5,594 nucleotides of DNA from contig CASBQJ010000213.1 of assembly GCA_949127705.1 (NCBI GenBank), positions 1-5,594 on the forward strand, in the 5' to 3' direction. Source of the stretch: Synechococcales cyanobacterium PMM_0085. Lineage in GTDB: Bacteria; Cyanobacteriota; Cyanobacteriia; Elainellales; Elainellaceae. The notes under the pieces are model-generated. The model saw nothing but the letters and a program-made list of their open reading frames with translations, made no database searches and was not told the DNA's origin. The translations under genes were made by a program, and so were the position numbers. This document shows positions 1-5,340 of the stretch, in pieces (the first letter of the stretch is position 1; every line of letters starts with the position of its first letter).

Positions 1-65
1 AGCCCCAGTCGGGCAAGGCTGACATCAAGCCCCTCCCGTTGTTTCAGTACTTTTTCTCTCACTCA

Positions 66-914
66 ATGAAATCTCTTAATTCTCCCAATCTTGTATCCCC
101 TTATTTGTTACTGGCCATCATTGGGCTGTTAATTTTGGCGCTGAATTCCTTTATCATCATTAATCCTGGCGAGGCGGGAGTGTTGAGTGTATTGGGAAAA
201 GCTAAAAATGGGGTGCTGTTAGAGGGCATTCACTTCAAGCCGCCATTTGTTTCTAAAATGGATGTCTACGACGTGACGGTGCAGAAGTTTGAGGTGCCTG
301 CCCAAAGCTCCACGAAGGATTTACAGTATCTATCCGCTAGCTTTGCGATTAACTTTCGCCTCGATCCAGCCCAGGTGGTAGAAATTCGCCGCCGGCAGGG
401 TTCGCTACAAAATTTGGTATCCAAGGTAATTGCCCCCCAGACCCAGGAGTCGTTTAAGGTTGCGGCAGCACGGCGAACCGCAGAAGAGTCGATCACCATG
501 CGCACAGCTCTGAAACAAGATTTTGATGAGGCGTTGAGCGCTCGCCTCGAAAAATATGGGGTCTTGGTGCTAGATACCAGTGTGGTGGACTTGAAGTTTT
601 CTACAGAGTTTGCCAGAGCCGTTGAAGAAAAGCAAATCGCTGAGCAGAAGGCACAGCGAGCGGTTTATGTGGCCCAAGAAGCCCAGCAAGAGGCTCAGGC
701 CGATATTAACCGCGCTCAAGGTCGAGCCGAAGCCCAACGCCTATTGGCAGAAACTCTAAAAGCCGCCGGGGGCCAGCTCGTCCTGCAAAAAGAGGCGATC
801 GAAGCATGGCGGGAAGGCGGTGCCCAAATGCCAAAGGTATTGGTCATGGGCAAGGAAGGCGGCGGCGTTCCGTTTTTGTTTAATTTGAGTGATGACGTTA
901 GTAGTGGCCAATAG
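66..914 (+). CDS. Prohibitin-like SPFH/Band 7 membrane protein
   Basis: This is a membrane-anchored SPFH (stomatin/prohibitin/flotillin/HflK-C) protein of 282 residues. Seen: a short polar N-terminus, one hydrophobic segment at about residues 13-31 (LLLAIIGLLILALNSFIII), then NPGEAGVLSVLGK, the usual opening of a prohibitin SPFH domain, running to about residue 200. An Ala/Glu/Gln-rich helix at about 182-235 (EEKQIAEQKAQRAVYVAQEA) should form a coiled coil, and the C-terminus is GGGVPFLFNL. Family knowledge: such proteins form large ring or cage oligomers in the membrane and often associate with FtsH-type proteases. It resembles the Synechocystis prohibitin group (Slr1106 type), recognised from memory. 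I chose the ATG at 66; an in-frame TTG at 39 would add nine residues, and neither start has a clear Shine-Dalgarno. Only 38-65 bases precede the gene, so its promoter lies outside the window. Substrate or partner protease is unknown. Confidence 0.9.
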   Translation: MKSLNSPNLVSPYLLLAIIGLLILALNSFIIINPGEAGVLSVLGKAKNGVLLEGIHFKPPFVSKMDVYDVTVQKFEVPAQSSTKDLQYLSASFAINFRLDPAQVVEIRRRQGSLQNLVSKVIAPQTQESFKVAAARRTAEESITMRTALKQDFDEALSARLEKYGVLVLDTSVVDLKFSTEFARAVEEKQIAEQKAQRAVYVAQEAQQEAQADINRAQGRAEAQRLLAETLKAAGGQLVLQKEAIEAWREGGAQMPKVLVMGKEGGGVPFLFNLSDDVSSGQ

Positions 915-935
915 GTGGCCAATTAGGTGGCCAAC
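904..935. repeat. Three short tandem copies of GTGGCCAA across the stop codon
   Basis: GTGGCCAA occurs at 904-911, 915-922 and 927-934, with periods of 11 and 12 bases. The longer shared unit is AGGTGGCCAA, complete in copies two and three. The TAG stop of the SPFH gene (912-914) falls between copies one and two, so the first copy encodes the last residues and the others are untranslated. The TGGCCA core is palindromic. It looks like replication slippage; a binding site is possible but unsupported. Confidence 0.7.
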
Positions 936-948
936 AGAACGTCTGGGT

Positions 949-980
949 AAAAGGGTTTGGGGCACTGCCCGGAACCCTTT
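949..980 (-). terminator. Hairpin between convergent genes, probable terminator of the HAD gene
   Basis: AAAGGGTT (950-957) pairs perfectly with AACCCTTT (973-980). Inside it GGGC (960-963) pairs with GCCC (967-970) around an ACT triloop, leaving only a 2x2 internal mismatch. On the minus strand the stem ends in TTTTA, suiting termination of the HAD gene whose stop is six bases away. On the plus strand the stem is followed by CACACC, with no T tract, so it would be a poor Rho-independent terminator for the SPFH gene, though it could protect that mRNA's 3' end. Confidence 0.65.
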
Positions 981-985
981 CACAC

Positions 986-1654
986 CTAGTTTGGGGCTGG
1001 ATGCAGGTTGGCGATCGCCTCTACCAGCTCATGAGGGGCGCGCACTAGAGCATCGGGATGTTGTTCTGCTAGGGCGCGGCTGGAGTTGAACCCCCAACCG
1101 ACAGCAATCACTTTAATCGAGATGGCTTTTGCCGCCTCAATGTCACGGGTTTCATCCCCTACATAAATCACCCGATCGGGAGCGAGCTGATGCTGCCGCA
1201 GCACTCGACGAATGCTGCGACCTTTGCCAAACAGCGCTACGCCCGACTGCACATACTCAAACAATGACTCCATATCATGCTTGTTGAGAAACACCGAAAC
1301 GTTGTCTCGGGTATTGGATGTAACAATCCCAAGGCGATAGCCCTGCTGCTGGAGCTGGGTTAGGGCATCGTACATGCCAGCAATGGGCTGAAGATGCTCA
1401 ATTTCTCGATGCATCTCTGTTTTTAGCCGCCGCAACAGCAGCGGCAGCTTAATCATCGGAATTTTCGACTGTTTGAGAATTTCTCTAGAACTGAGATTCT
1501 GTAAGCGCTCTACTTCCTCAGGACCCGCAGGCTCATAGCCAAATTCTTTGGCAAGGCGGTTGGTAATCTGCAAGACTGCGTCAAATGAATCGGCAATGGT
1601 GCCGTCAAAGTCAAACAAGATTGTGGTCACGGGTTGAACCAAGGCGATCGCCAC
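986..1654 (-). CDS. HAD-superfamily hydrolase, phosphoglycolate phosphatase-like
   Basis: A 222-residue soluble haloacid-dehalogenase phosphatase. Seen: motif I DFDGTIADS at 15-23 (nucleophile Asp15, acid/base Asp17); a helical cap region at about 25-95, as in subfamily IA; motif II VTSNT at 111-115; motif III lysine Lys144 in LFGKGRS; and motif IV VGDETRDIEAA at 165-175, with Asp167 and Asp171 as likely Mg2+ ligands. All catalytic positions are present, so it should be active. The family dephosphorylates small phosphometabolites by an aspartyl-phosphate intermediate. Phosphoglycolate is a plausible substrate but not shown; the common Lys-Pro of motif III is Lys-Gly here. The annotated start is a GTG at 1654, whose first codons lie in a HIP1 octamer; a second GTG at 1630 would start at MTTILFDFDGT, close to motif I, and is equally plausible. 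No clear Shine-Dalgarno favours either. It is convergent with the SPFH gene and divergent from the protease. Confidence 0.88.
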   Translation of the reverse strand: MAIALVQPVTTILFDFDGTIADSFDAVLQITNRLAKEFGYEPAGPEEVERLQNLSSREILKQSKIPMIKLPLLLRRLKTEMHREIEHLQPIAGMYDALTQLQQQGYRLGIVTSNTRDNVSVFLNKHDMESLFEYVQSGVALFGKGRSIRRVLRQHQLAPDRVIYVGDETRDIEAAKAISIKVIAVGWGFNSSRALAEQHPDALVRAPHELVEAIANLHPAPN

Positions 1655-1831
1655 AAAAATTCGAGAGCTAGTATCGATAGCCTAACAGGCCGTGGGTCGC
1701 CTCTGCATCCGATTCGAGGGTTTGTGGGCAGCAGCAACCGGGCGATTGGGAAAGTGCCGACTGCTGCAAGAGCGGATATTACATCAAGCGGCAGAGACCA
1801 GCAGTGTTAACTTTCCGTTACGATCAGCGTA

Positions 1832-1841
1832 TTGCTATAGA
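1832..1841 (+). promoter_or_regulatory. Possible extended -10 promoter element
   Basis: TTGCTATAGA at 1832-1841 has a TG extension one base before the hexamer TATAGA, which matches four of six positions of TATAAT. No good -35 lies at the right distance (the bases 17 upstream read TTCCGT). If real, it would start a transcript running through the mobile element into the protease gene, giving a leader of roughly 310 bases. This is inference from weak similarity. Confidence 0.2.
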
Positions 1842-1941
1842 AACATTTATGAAAAAAAGCGATAAGTGCTTCAGAGCAGGTGAAAATCAGCGCATATCCT
1901 AAACCACTGCTGCTGTGGCCTCGTTCGTAAATTGATCTAAA

Positions 1942-1949
1942 AGAAATTG
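1942..1949. repeat. Target-site duplication, left copy
   Basis: AGAAATTG ends exactly where the left inverted repeat begins. The same octamer follows the right inverted repeat without a gap, and the match does not extend to a ninth base, which supports an 8-bp duplication. Confidence 0.75.
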
Positions 1950-2050
1950 GGCGTTGCTGATTAGAGGTATGAATTTCGTAGGGGCGGTTCGCGAACCGCC
2001 CCTACAGTAAGGTTAACTATTGGCGGTTCATACCTGCATTCAGCAACGCC
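1950..2050. mobile_element. 101-bp MITE-like non-autonomous element
   Basis: The ends are perfect 11-bp inverted repeats: GGCGTTGCTGA at 1950-1960 and TCAGCAACGCC at 2040-2050. With three mismatches the repeats extend to 24 bp (1950-1973 and 2027-2050), both ending inward in AGGTATGAA. An identical 8-bp sequence, AGAAATTG, abuts each end (1942-1949 and 2051-2058), as expected of a target-site duplication. There is no room for a transposase, so it would need one supplied in trans. The centre holds a 28-bp perfect palindrome. Eight-bp duplications are usual for several families (for example ISL3, IS1595, IS256, IS66), and I cannot assign a parent. It lies 110 bases before the start of the site-2 protease. 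Confidence 0.8.
1978..2005. repeat. 28-bp perfect palindrome inside the element
   Basis: The left half GTAGGGGCGGTTCG (1978-1991) is followed with no spacer by its exact reverse complement CGAACCGCCCCTAC (1992-2005). In RNA or single-stranded DNA it would form a very stable G+C-rich hairpin. Palindromes of this type, built on GTAGGGGCGG and CCGCCCCTAC, are in my memory a dispersed repeat of many cyanobacterial genomes. Eight bases of its arm, GGCGGTTC, recur at 2022-2029. It has no T tract, so it is not a classic intrinsic terminator. Confidence 0.85.
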
Positions 2051-2058
2051 AGAAATTG
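2051..2058. repeat. Target-site duplication, right copy
   Basis: AGAAATTG immediately after the right inverted repeat, identical to 1942-1949. Both copies being perfect suggests a fairly recent insertion. Confidence 0.75.
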
Positions 2059-2147
2059 ATCTACAAAGGTTGCCATAAAAGAGTTGATGCGTCTGGTGAA
2101 TCGCGCCCCAAAAATCAGCTTTCTCCGATCCATTTCCAATATCCTCT

Positions 2148-2151
2148 GAGG
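2148..2151 (+). promoter_or_regulatory. Ribosome binding site of the site-2 protease
   Basis: GAGG at 2148-2151 (within CTGAGGGTAGAG) lies nine bases before the ATG at 2161. It decides the start: the same frame stays open upstream to a TTG at 2020 inside the mobile element, but that start has no such site. Confidence 0.7.
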
Positions 2152-2160
2152 GTAGAGTGT

Positions 2161-3285
2161 ATGAACAACAACCTACGTGTGGGAAACCTATTTGGGATCC
2201 CGTTTTATATCAACCCGTCCTGGTTCTTAGTCCTAGCGCTGGTGACGTGGAATAACGGTAGCTGGCTGAGCTATCAGTTTCCGCAACTGGGCGCGATCGC
2301 TTGGCTGTTGGGCTTAATGATGGCGCTGCTGCTGTTTGCATCTGTTTTAGCTCACGAGCTGGGTCATAGCTGGGTGGCGATTCGCCAAGGCACTGAGGTT
2401 AAGTCGATTACTCTATTTATTTTTGGCGGGCTAGCTAGCCTGGGCGAAGAGTCAAAAACGCCGGGTGAAGCGTTTCGAGTCGCGATCGCCGGCCCCATGG
2501 TGAGCTTCTTCTTGTTTGGCCTATTAAATGCAATCGGCTATTTCAGCGGCATTACCGGGCCGTTGGCGGCTGTCATTGCGCTCCTTACCTATGTCAATCT
2601 GGCGCTGGGTGCCTTCAACTTGATCCCCGGCTTGCCGCTAGATGGGGGCAACGTCCTCAAGGCCATTGTCTGGAAAATTACGGGTAAACCCTACCAAGGT
2701 CTAGCCTTTGCTAGCCGCGTGGGTCAGGTGTTTGGCTGGGTAGCCGTCGGGTTGGGTCTAGCCTCTGTGTTGGGCTTGAGCCAGATTGGCAGCGTGTGGA
2801 CGCTGCTCGTGGGTTCCTTCTTGCTGCAAAATGCTGGACAGTCGGCTCAAGCCGCATCGGTACAAAGGCTGATGAGTGGTTTGACGGCAGCAGATGCAAT
2901 CATTCCCAATAGCCCCATGGTATCGGCTGAAAGCTCTCTGCGGGAGTTTGCCAATGCCCACATCATTGGCAACGCGGTGACCTGGAAGAAATATTTGGTG
3001 ACCGACGCAGGGGGCAAGCTCACGGGCGAGATTTTGGTAGACGACATCAAAACAGTGCCAACCAACGACTGGTGGGACGTTTCGGTGCAGTCTTTGACGC
3101 GATCGCCCGACGACGTAAAAACCATCACCTCCGATACCCCGCTGCTAGAGGTGATTAACCTACTCAACGAAACCGTTCCGGCCTTAGCGGTCGTTAAAAA
3201 AGAAGACGGGGCCCTGATGGGGCTACTCGAAAAATCGTCGATTGTGCAGCTCTTGCAGCAAAAAACTGAAGCAGAACCGGCTTAA
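2161..3285 (+). CDS. Site-2 protease family (M50) membrane metalloprotease with two CBS domains
   Basis: A 374-residue intramembrane zinc metalloprotease. Seen: MNNNLRVGNLFGIPFYINPS, the usual N-terminus of the CBS-containing M50 subgroup; a first hydrophobic segment at about 20-30; a second at about 43-63 leading into HELGH at 65-69 (zinc ligands His65 and His69, catalytic Glu66); further hydrophobic segments at about 106-128 and 132-152; then NLIPGLPLDGG at 153-163, supplying the third zinc ligand Asp161; two more hydrophobic segments at about 186-224; and a cytosolic tail with two CBS domains at about 235-300 and 306-370. All catalytic residues are intact. Family knowledge: such enzymes cut membrane-spanning substrates such as anti-sigma factors, and CBS domains often bind adenine nucleotides to control activity. 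The substrate here is unknown. I chose the ATG at 2161 for its Shine-Dalgarno and its homologous N-terminus; the upstream in-frame extension runs into the mobile element and is not credible. The gene is monocistronic, ending at a strong terminator. Confidence 0.92.
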   Translation: MNNNLRVGNLFGIPFYINPSWFLVLALVTWNNGSWLSYQFPQLGAIAWLLGLMMALLLFASVLAHELGHSWVAIRQGTEVKSITLFIFGGLASLGEESKTPGEAFRVAIAGPMVSFFLFGLLNAIGYFSGITGPLAAVIALLTYVNLALGAFNLIPGLPLDGGNVLKAIVWKITGKPYQGLAFASRVGQVFGWVAVGLGLASVLGLSQIGSVWTLLVGSFLLQNAGQSAQAASVQRLMSGLTAADAIIPNSPMVSAESSLREFANAHIIGNAVTWKKYLVTDAGGKLTGEILVDDIKTVPTNDWWDVSVQSLTRSPDDVKTITSDTPLLEVINLLNETVPALAVVKKEDGALMGLLEKSSIVQLLQQKTEAEPA

Positions 3286-3343
3286 AGTACCCAAATTAAG
3301 CTGCTGCTATACGCCTTTAGCCACTCTGCATCTGTAAAAAATG

Positions 3344-3379
3344 CATTGAGCGATTAGCTAAAAGATACATTGAGCGATT
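3344..3379. repeat. 12-bp direct repeat CATTGAGCGATT, two copies
   Basis: CATTGAGCGATT occurs at 3344-3355 and again at 3368-3379, 24 bases apart start to start, between the protease stop and its terminator. The intervening dozen bases differ from the unit. It could be a duplication or a paired protein-binding site; there is no further evidence for either. Confidence 0.6.
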
Positions 3380-3398
3380 TGATATGACTAGACAGCAT

Positions 3399-3434
3399 GA
3401 GGGACGTTGGGGCAAACGTCCCTCGTTTGTTTTT
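3399..3434 (+). terminator. Rho-independent terminator of the site-2 protease gene
   Basis: GAGGGACGTT (3399-3408) pairs perfectly with AACGTCCCTC (3415-3424) around the six-base loop GGGGCA, and is followed at once by GTTTGTTTTT. A 10-bp G+C-rich stem plus T tract is a textbook intrinsic terminator. It lies 114 bases past the protease stop and should insulate the GGDEF gene from protease transcription. Confidence 0.9.
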
Positions 3435-3684
3435 AGGCTAGGATCGCCCTATGCGGAAACCGCTCGATCGCTGACATTAGCGGCGCGATCGATTAATCTG
3501 GCCAGAGTGGATAGGGTTAGAGTGAACATAAGATGGGCAATCAGTGAAGGTTAAACTGACTCCGGAATTTAGCTCAAACCATCTGTATTAAACACTTCGG
3601 AAGCTGTCTAGAAAGGTTGAGATTGGGGCTAGGGTGCAGTCATGTATAGGAGCAAACCGCAGCAGTAGTAATTAGGCGAGATCT

Positions 3685-5340
3685 ATGAACGCATTGAAAG
3701 GGGCTGATCCATCGGTGAGCCAGACTATGCTCGATCTTGACCCAATGGAGCAGCTGTTACAGCAGACAGTAGTGGCGATCGCCACCACGTATCAGGCCGA
3801 TTGCGCCCTATGGGTCGGGTTAGAAGAGCCGCTAGGGCAGCGCATCTATTCTATTCGGGCAGGGCAGCACCACAGCGCTGAGCAGAACCAGACAGCTCGC
3901 GTGGAAATCGCTGCCGCACCCGTGGTGCTGCCCGCGTGGATGGTAGAACAACGGCGATCGCCCCATCTCACCCAATTAGATTCTGGCGATTTGGTGGTGC
4001 CTGTGGTCTGGTCGCTACTCTTCCATCCATCTAGCCCTCCTAATGCTCCGGGGATGCTTCAGCTGCTCTTACAGCTACAGCGTCCCGAGCACTCGACTGC
4101 CGCACCGACTGCCGCACCGGCCAGCAACAGATGGAGCACAGACGATGTAACGGCATTAACAGCACAGTCTCAAGAATTAGGACTGCTGTACAGCGCCCTC
4201 TATTGCCATCAACGGCTACATCAATCGCGCCAGCAAATAGCGCTATTGGGACGGGTGGCCCAATTACTCAATTCCAGCCTCGAAACAGATGCAGTGGTCG
4301 AACAAATTATTGCCGAGCTAGGGCAATCGCTAGGATGCGATCGCTGCTTTTTGATCCGGCTGCGAGAGCAGCAGGCTAACGTCATGAGTTACTGGGAGGT
4401 GCCAGACCAAGACCTGCCTCCCACCAATCCAGACGTACTTGAGCAAGTACCCTGGCGGGCGGTAGAAGAGGCATTTGTGCAAGAGGGTGTTTCCTACTTA
4501 CAAGTACCCGCCGTCACCCCTGGATTAGTCACCCCTGGATTAGATGTAGAGCCAACCGCAGACCTACCAGTAATAGATCTAGAAATAGACTCGCTGCATG
4601 CCTGTTTAAACAACCTAGAAGCAACGTCCGCTCTAATTATTCCAGTTTTTATCCAAGCAGAATTTTTTGGCGTGATTGGCTTATTATCGTATCAGCCTCT
4701 GCCTGCCTATCGGTTAGAGGAACTGCAAACGGCACGGCAAATAGCCGACCATCTGGCGATCGCCCTCACCAACGCCCAGCATCACCCACAGCTTTGGCAG
4801 CGGCATGATGCCTTGCGTCTCCGCAACCTACCCCTTCAGGGGCATCCCCTGCGTGACGAGTTAACCCAATTACTCAACCGTGAAGCCCTCGATCGAGAAT
4901 TAGAACATCTCAGCAGTCGAGCTTTGTGGACCGTGCAACCGCCGTTCAGCATTATCTTTTGCGACCTCGACTACTTTAAACTGATCAACGATACTCATGG
5001 TTACCAAACAGGCGATATTATTTTGCAAAATTTGGCGCAGCGGTTTCAAAAGCATTTACGCCAAGAAACTCCGGCCTATCGATATGACGGAGAAGAATTT
5101 GTCGTCTTACTGGCCGAAACCACGGTAAGCCATGCGCTAGATGTAGCCGAGCGGCTGCGCCTAGCGATCCATGCCAGCCCCGTAGAAACTAGCTCTGGGC
5201 CAATAGCGGTAACGGCTAGCTTTGGCATTGCTCACCAAGATCCAAGCCGCGATCGCGATGCCTACAGCGTGCTGCATCGCGCCGAACAAGCGCTGCGTGA
5301 CGCCAAATGCCAAGGACGAGATTGCGTGAATGTGCTTTAG
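3685..5340 (+). CDS. GAF and GGDEF domain protein, putative diguanylate cyclase with DGEEF signature
   Basis: A 551-residue soluble signalling protein without membrane segments. In order: a degenerate GAF-like region at about 20-172, interrupted by the TAAPTAAP linker at 138-145; a helix at about 173-190; a clearer GAF domain at about 186-365 (SLGCDRCFLIRLRE, SALIIPVFIQAEFFGVIGLL); and a C-terminal GGDEF domain at about 388-551. In the last, RDELTQLLNREAL (390-402), FCDLDYFKLINDTHG (425-439; metal-binding Asp427) and the end AEQALRDAKCQGRD are all canonical. The active-site signature is Asp-Gly-Glu-Glu-Phe (468-472), with the first glycine replaced by Asp. The inhibitory RxxD site five residues upstream reads RQET (459-462) and lacks its Asp. 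Family knowledge: GGDEF domains make cyclic di-GMP from two GTP and GAF domains sense small ligands. Whether this one is active is open. The ATG at 3685 follows a weak AGGCGAG; Met15 and Met21 are alternatives. No partner gene is adjacent. Confidence 0.88.
   Translation: MNALKGADPSVSQTMLDLDPMEQLLQQTVVAIATTYQADCALWVGLEEPLGQRIYSIRAGQHHSAEQNQTARVEIAAAPVVLPAWMVEQRRSPHLTQLDSGDLVVPVVWSLLFHPSSPPNAPGMLQLLLQLQRPEHSTAAPTAAPASNRWSTDDVTALTAQSQELGLLYSALYCHQRLHQSRQQIALLGRVAQLLNSSLETDAVVEQIIAELGQSLGCDRCFLIRLREQQANVMSYWEVPDQDLPPTNPDVLEQVPWRAVEEAFVQEGVSYLQVPAVTPGLVTPGLDVEPTADLPVIDLEIDSLHACLNNLEATSALIIPVFIQAEFFGVIGLLSYQPLPAYRLEELQTARQIADHLAIALTNAQHHPQLWQRHDALRLRNLPLQGHPLRDELTQLLNREALDRELEHLSSRALWTVQPPFSIIFCDLDYFKLINDTHGYQTGDIILQNLAQRFQKHLRQETPAYRYDGEEFVVLLAETTVSHALDVAERLRLAIHASPVETSSGPIAVTASFGIAHQDPSRDRDAYSVLHRAEQALRDAKCQGRDCVNVL
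4095..4118 (+). repeat. 12-bp perfect tandem repeat in the GGDEF gene
   Basis: GACTGCCGCACC is present twice in a row (4095-4106 and 4107-4118). Being a multiple of three it keeps the frame and encodes TAAPTAAP (residues 138-145), an Ala/Pro linker in the poorly conserved N-terminal part. Identical codons in both copies suggest a recent duplication. Confidence 0.85.
4513..4542 (+). repeat. 15-bp perfect tandem repeat in the GGDEF gene
   Basis: GTCACCCCTGGATTA occurs twice in a row (4513-4527 and 4528-4542) and encodes VTPGLVTPGL (residues 277-286), in an extended acidic loop of the GAF domain before SALIIPV. The two copies are identical at every base, as expected for a recent in-frame slippage or duplication. 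Confidence 0.9.

Larger units (their letters stand above)
1655..1949. other. Divergent intergenic spacer, left of the mobile element
   Basis: This stretch separates the HAD gene (-) from the protease (+), before the MITE-like element. I found no supported gene, tRNA or known RNA. It contains one weak promoter-like site (annotated separately) and an ATG at 1849 opening a 17-codon frame, which I do not call. It presumably carries the HAD promoter on the minus strand, but I could not find a convincing -35/-10 pair there. Confidence 0.5.
3286..3684. other. Intergenic spacer between protease and GGDEF gene
   Basis: About 400 bases without a supported gene. The first part holds a 12-bp direct repeat and an intrinsic terminator (annotated separately). 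After the terminator come small G+C-rich palindromic pieces: GCGGAAACCGC at 3453-3463 and two CGATCG sites. Further on TCAGT (3541-3545) pairs with ACTGA (3555-3559). The promoter of the GGDEF gene should lie in 3436-3684, but no pair of hexamers is convincing. Confidence 0.5.
1011..5256. repeat. HIP1 octamers (GCGATCGC), ten dispersed copies
   Basis: Exact GCGATCGC begins at 1011, 1644, 2293, 2482, 3099, 3775, 3954, 4337, 4756 and 5249. All ten are in coding regions: two in the HAD gene, three in the protease, five in the GGDEF gene; the SPFH gene has none. HIP1 is an abundant palindrome in many cyanobacteria and is the main clue to the host. Confidence 0.9.

Noticed and set aside
1849..1902. 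17-codon frame starting MKKSDKCF
   Set aside because: Too short, with no ribosome binding site or recognisable peptide family; open by chance.
1978..2005. Palindrome as an intrinsic terminator or CRISPR repeat
   Set aside because: No T tract follows it and there is only one copy with no spacer array.
2020..2160. 47-residue N-terminal extension of the site-2 protease from a TTG inside the mobile element
   Set aside because: The ATG at 2161 has a GAGG at good spacing and matches the usual family N-terminus; the extension is mobile-element and spacer sequence with no protein-like features.
3617..3648. Promoter TTGAGA ... TGTATA for the GGDEF gene
   Set aside because: The spacer is 20 bases, too long for a normal -35/-10 pair, and the -10 match is poor.
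4240..4780. GAF domain as a bilin-binding cyanobacteriochrome domain
   Set aside because: The Cys-His chromophore attachment site is not seen; the equivalent spacing before ALIIPV falls at Ser303-Leu304, and the nearby Cys307 is followed by Leu at the wrong distance.
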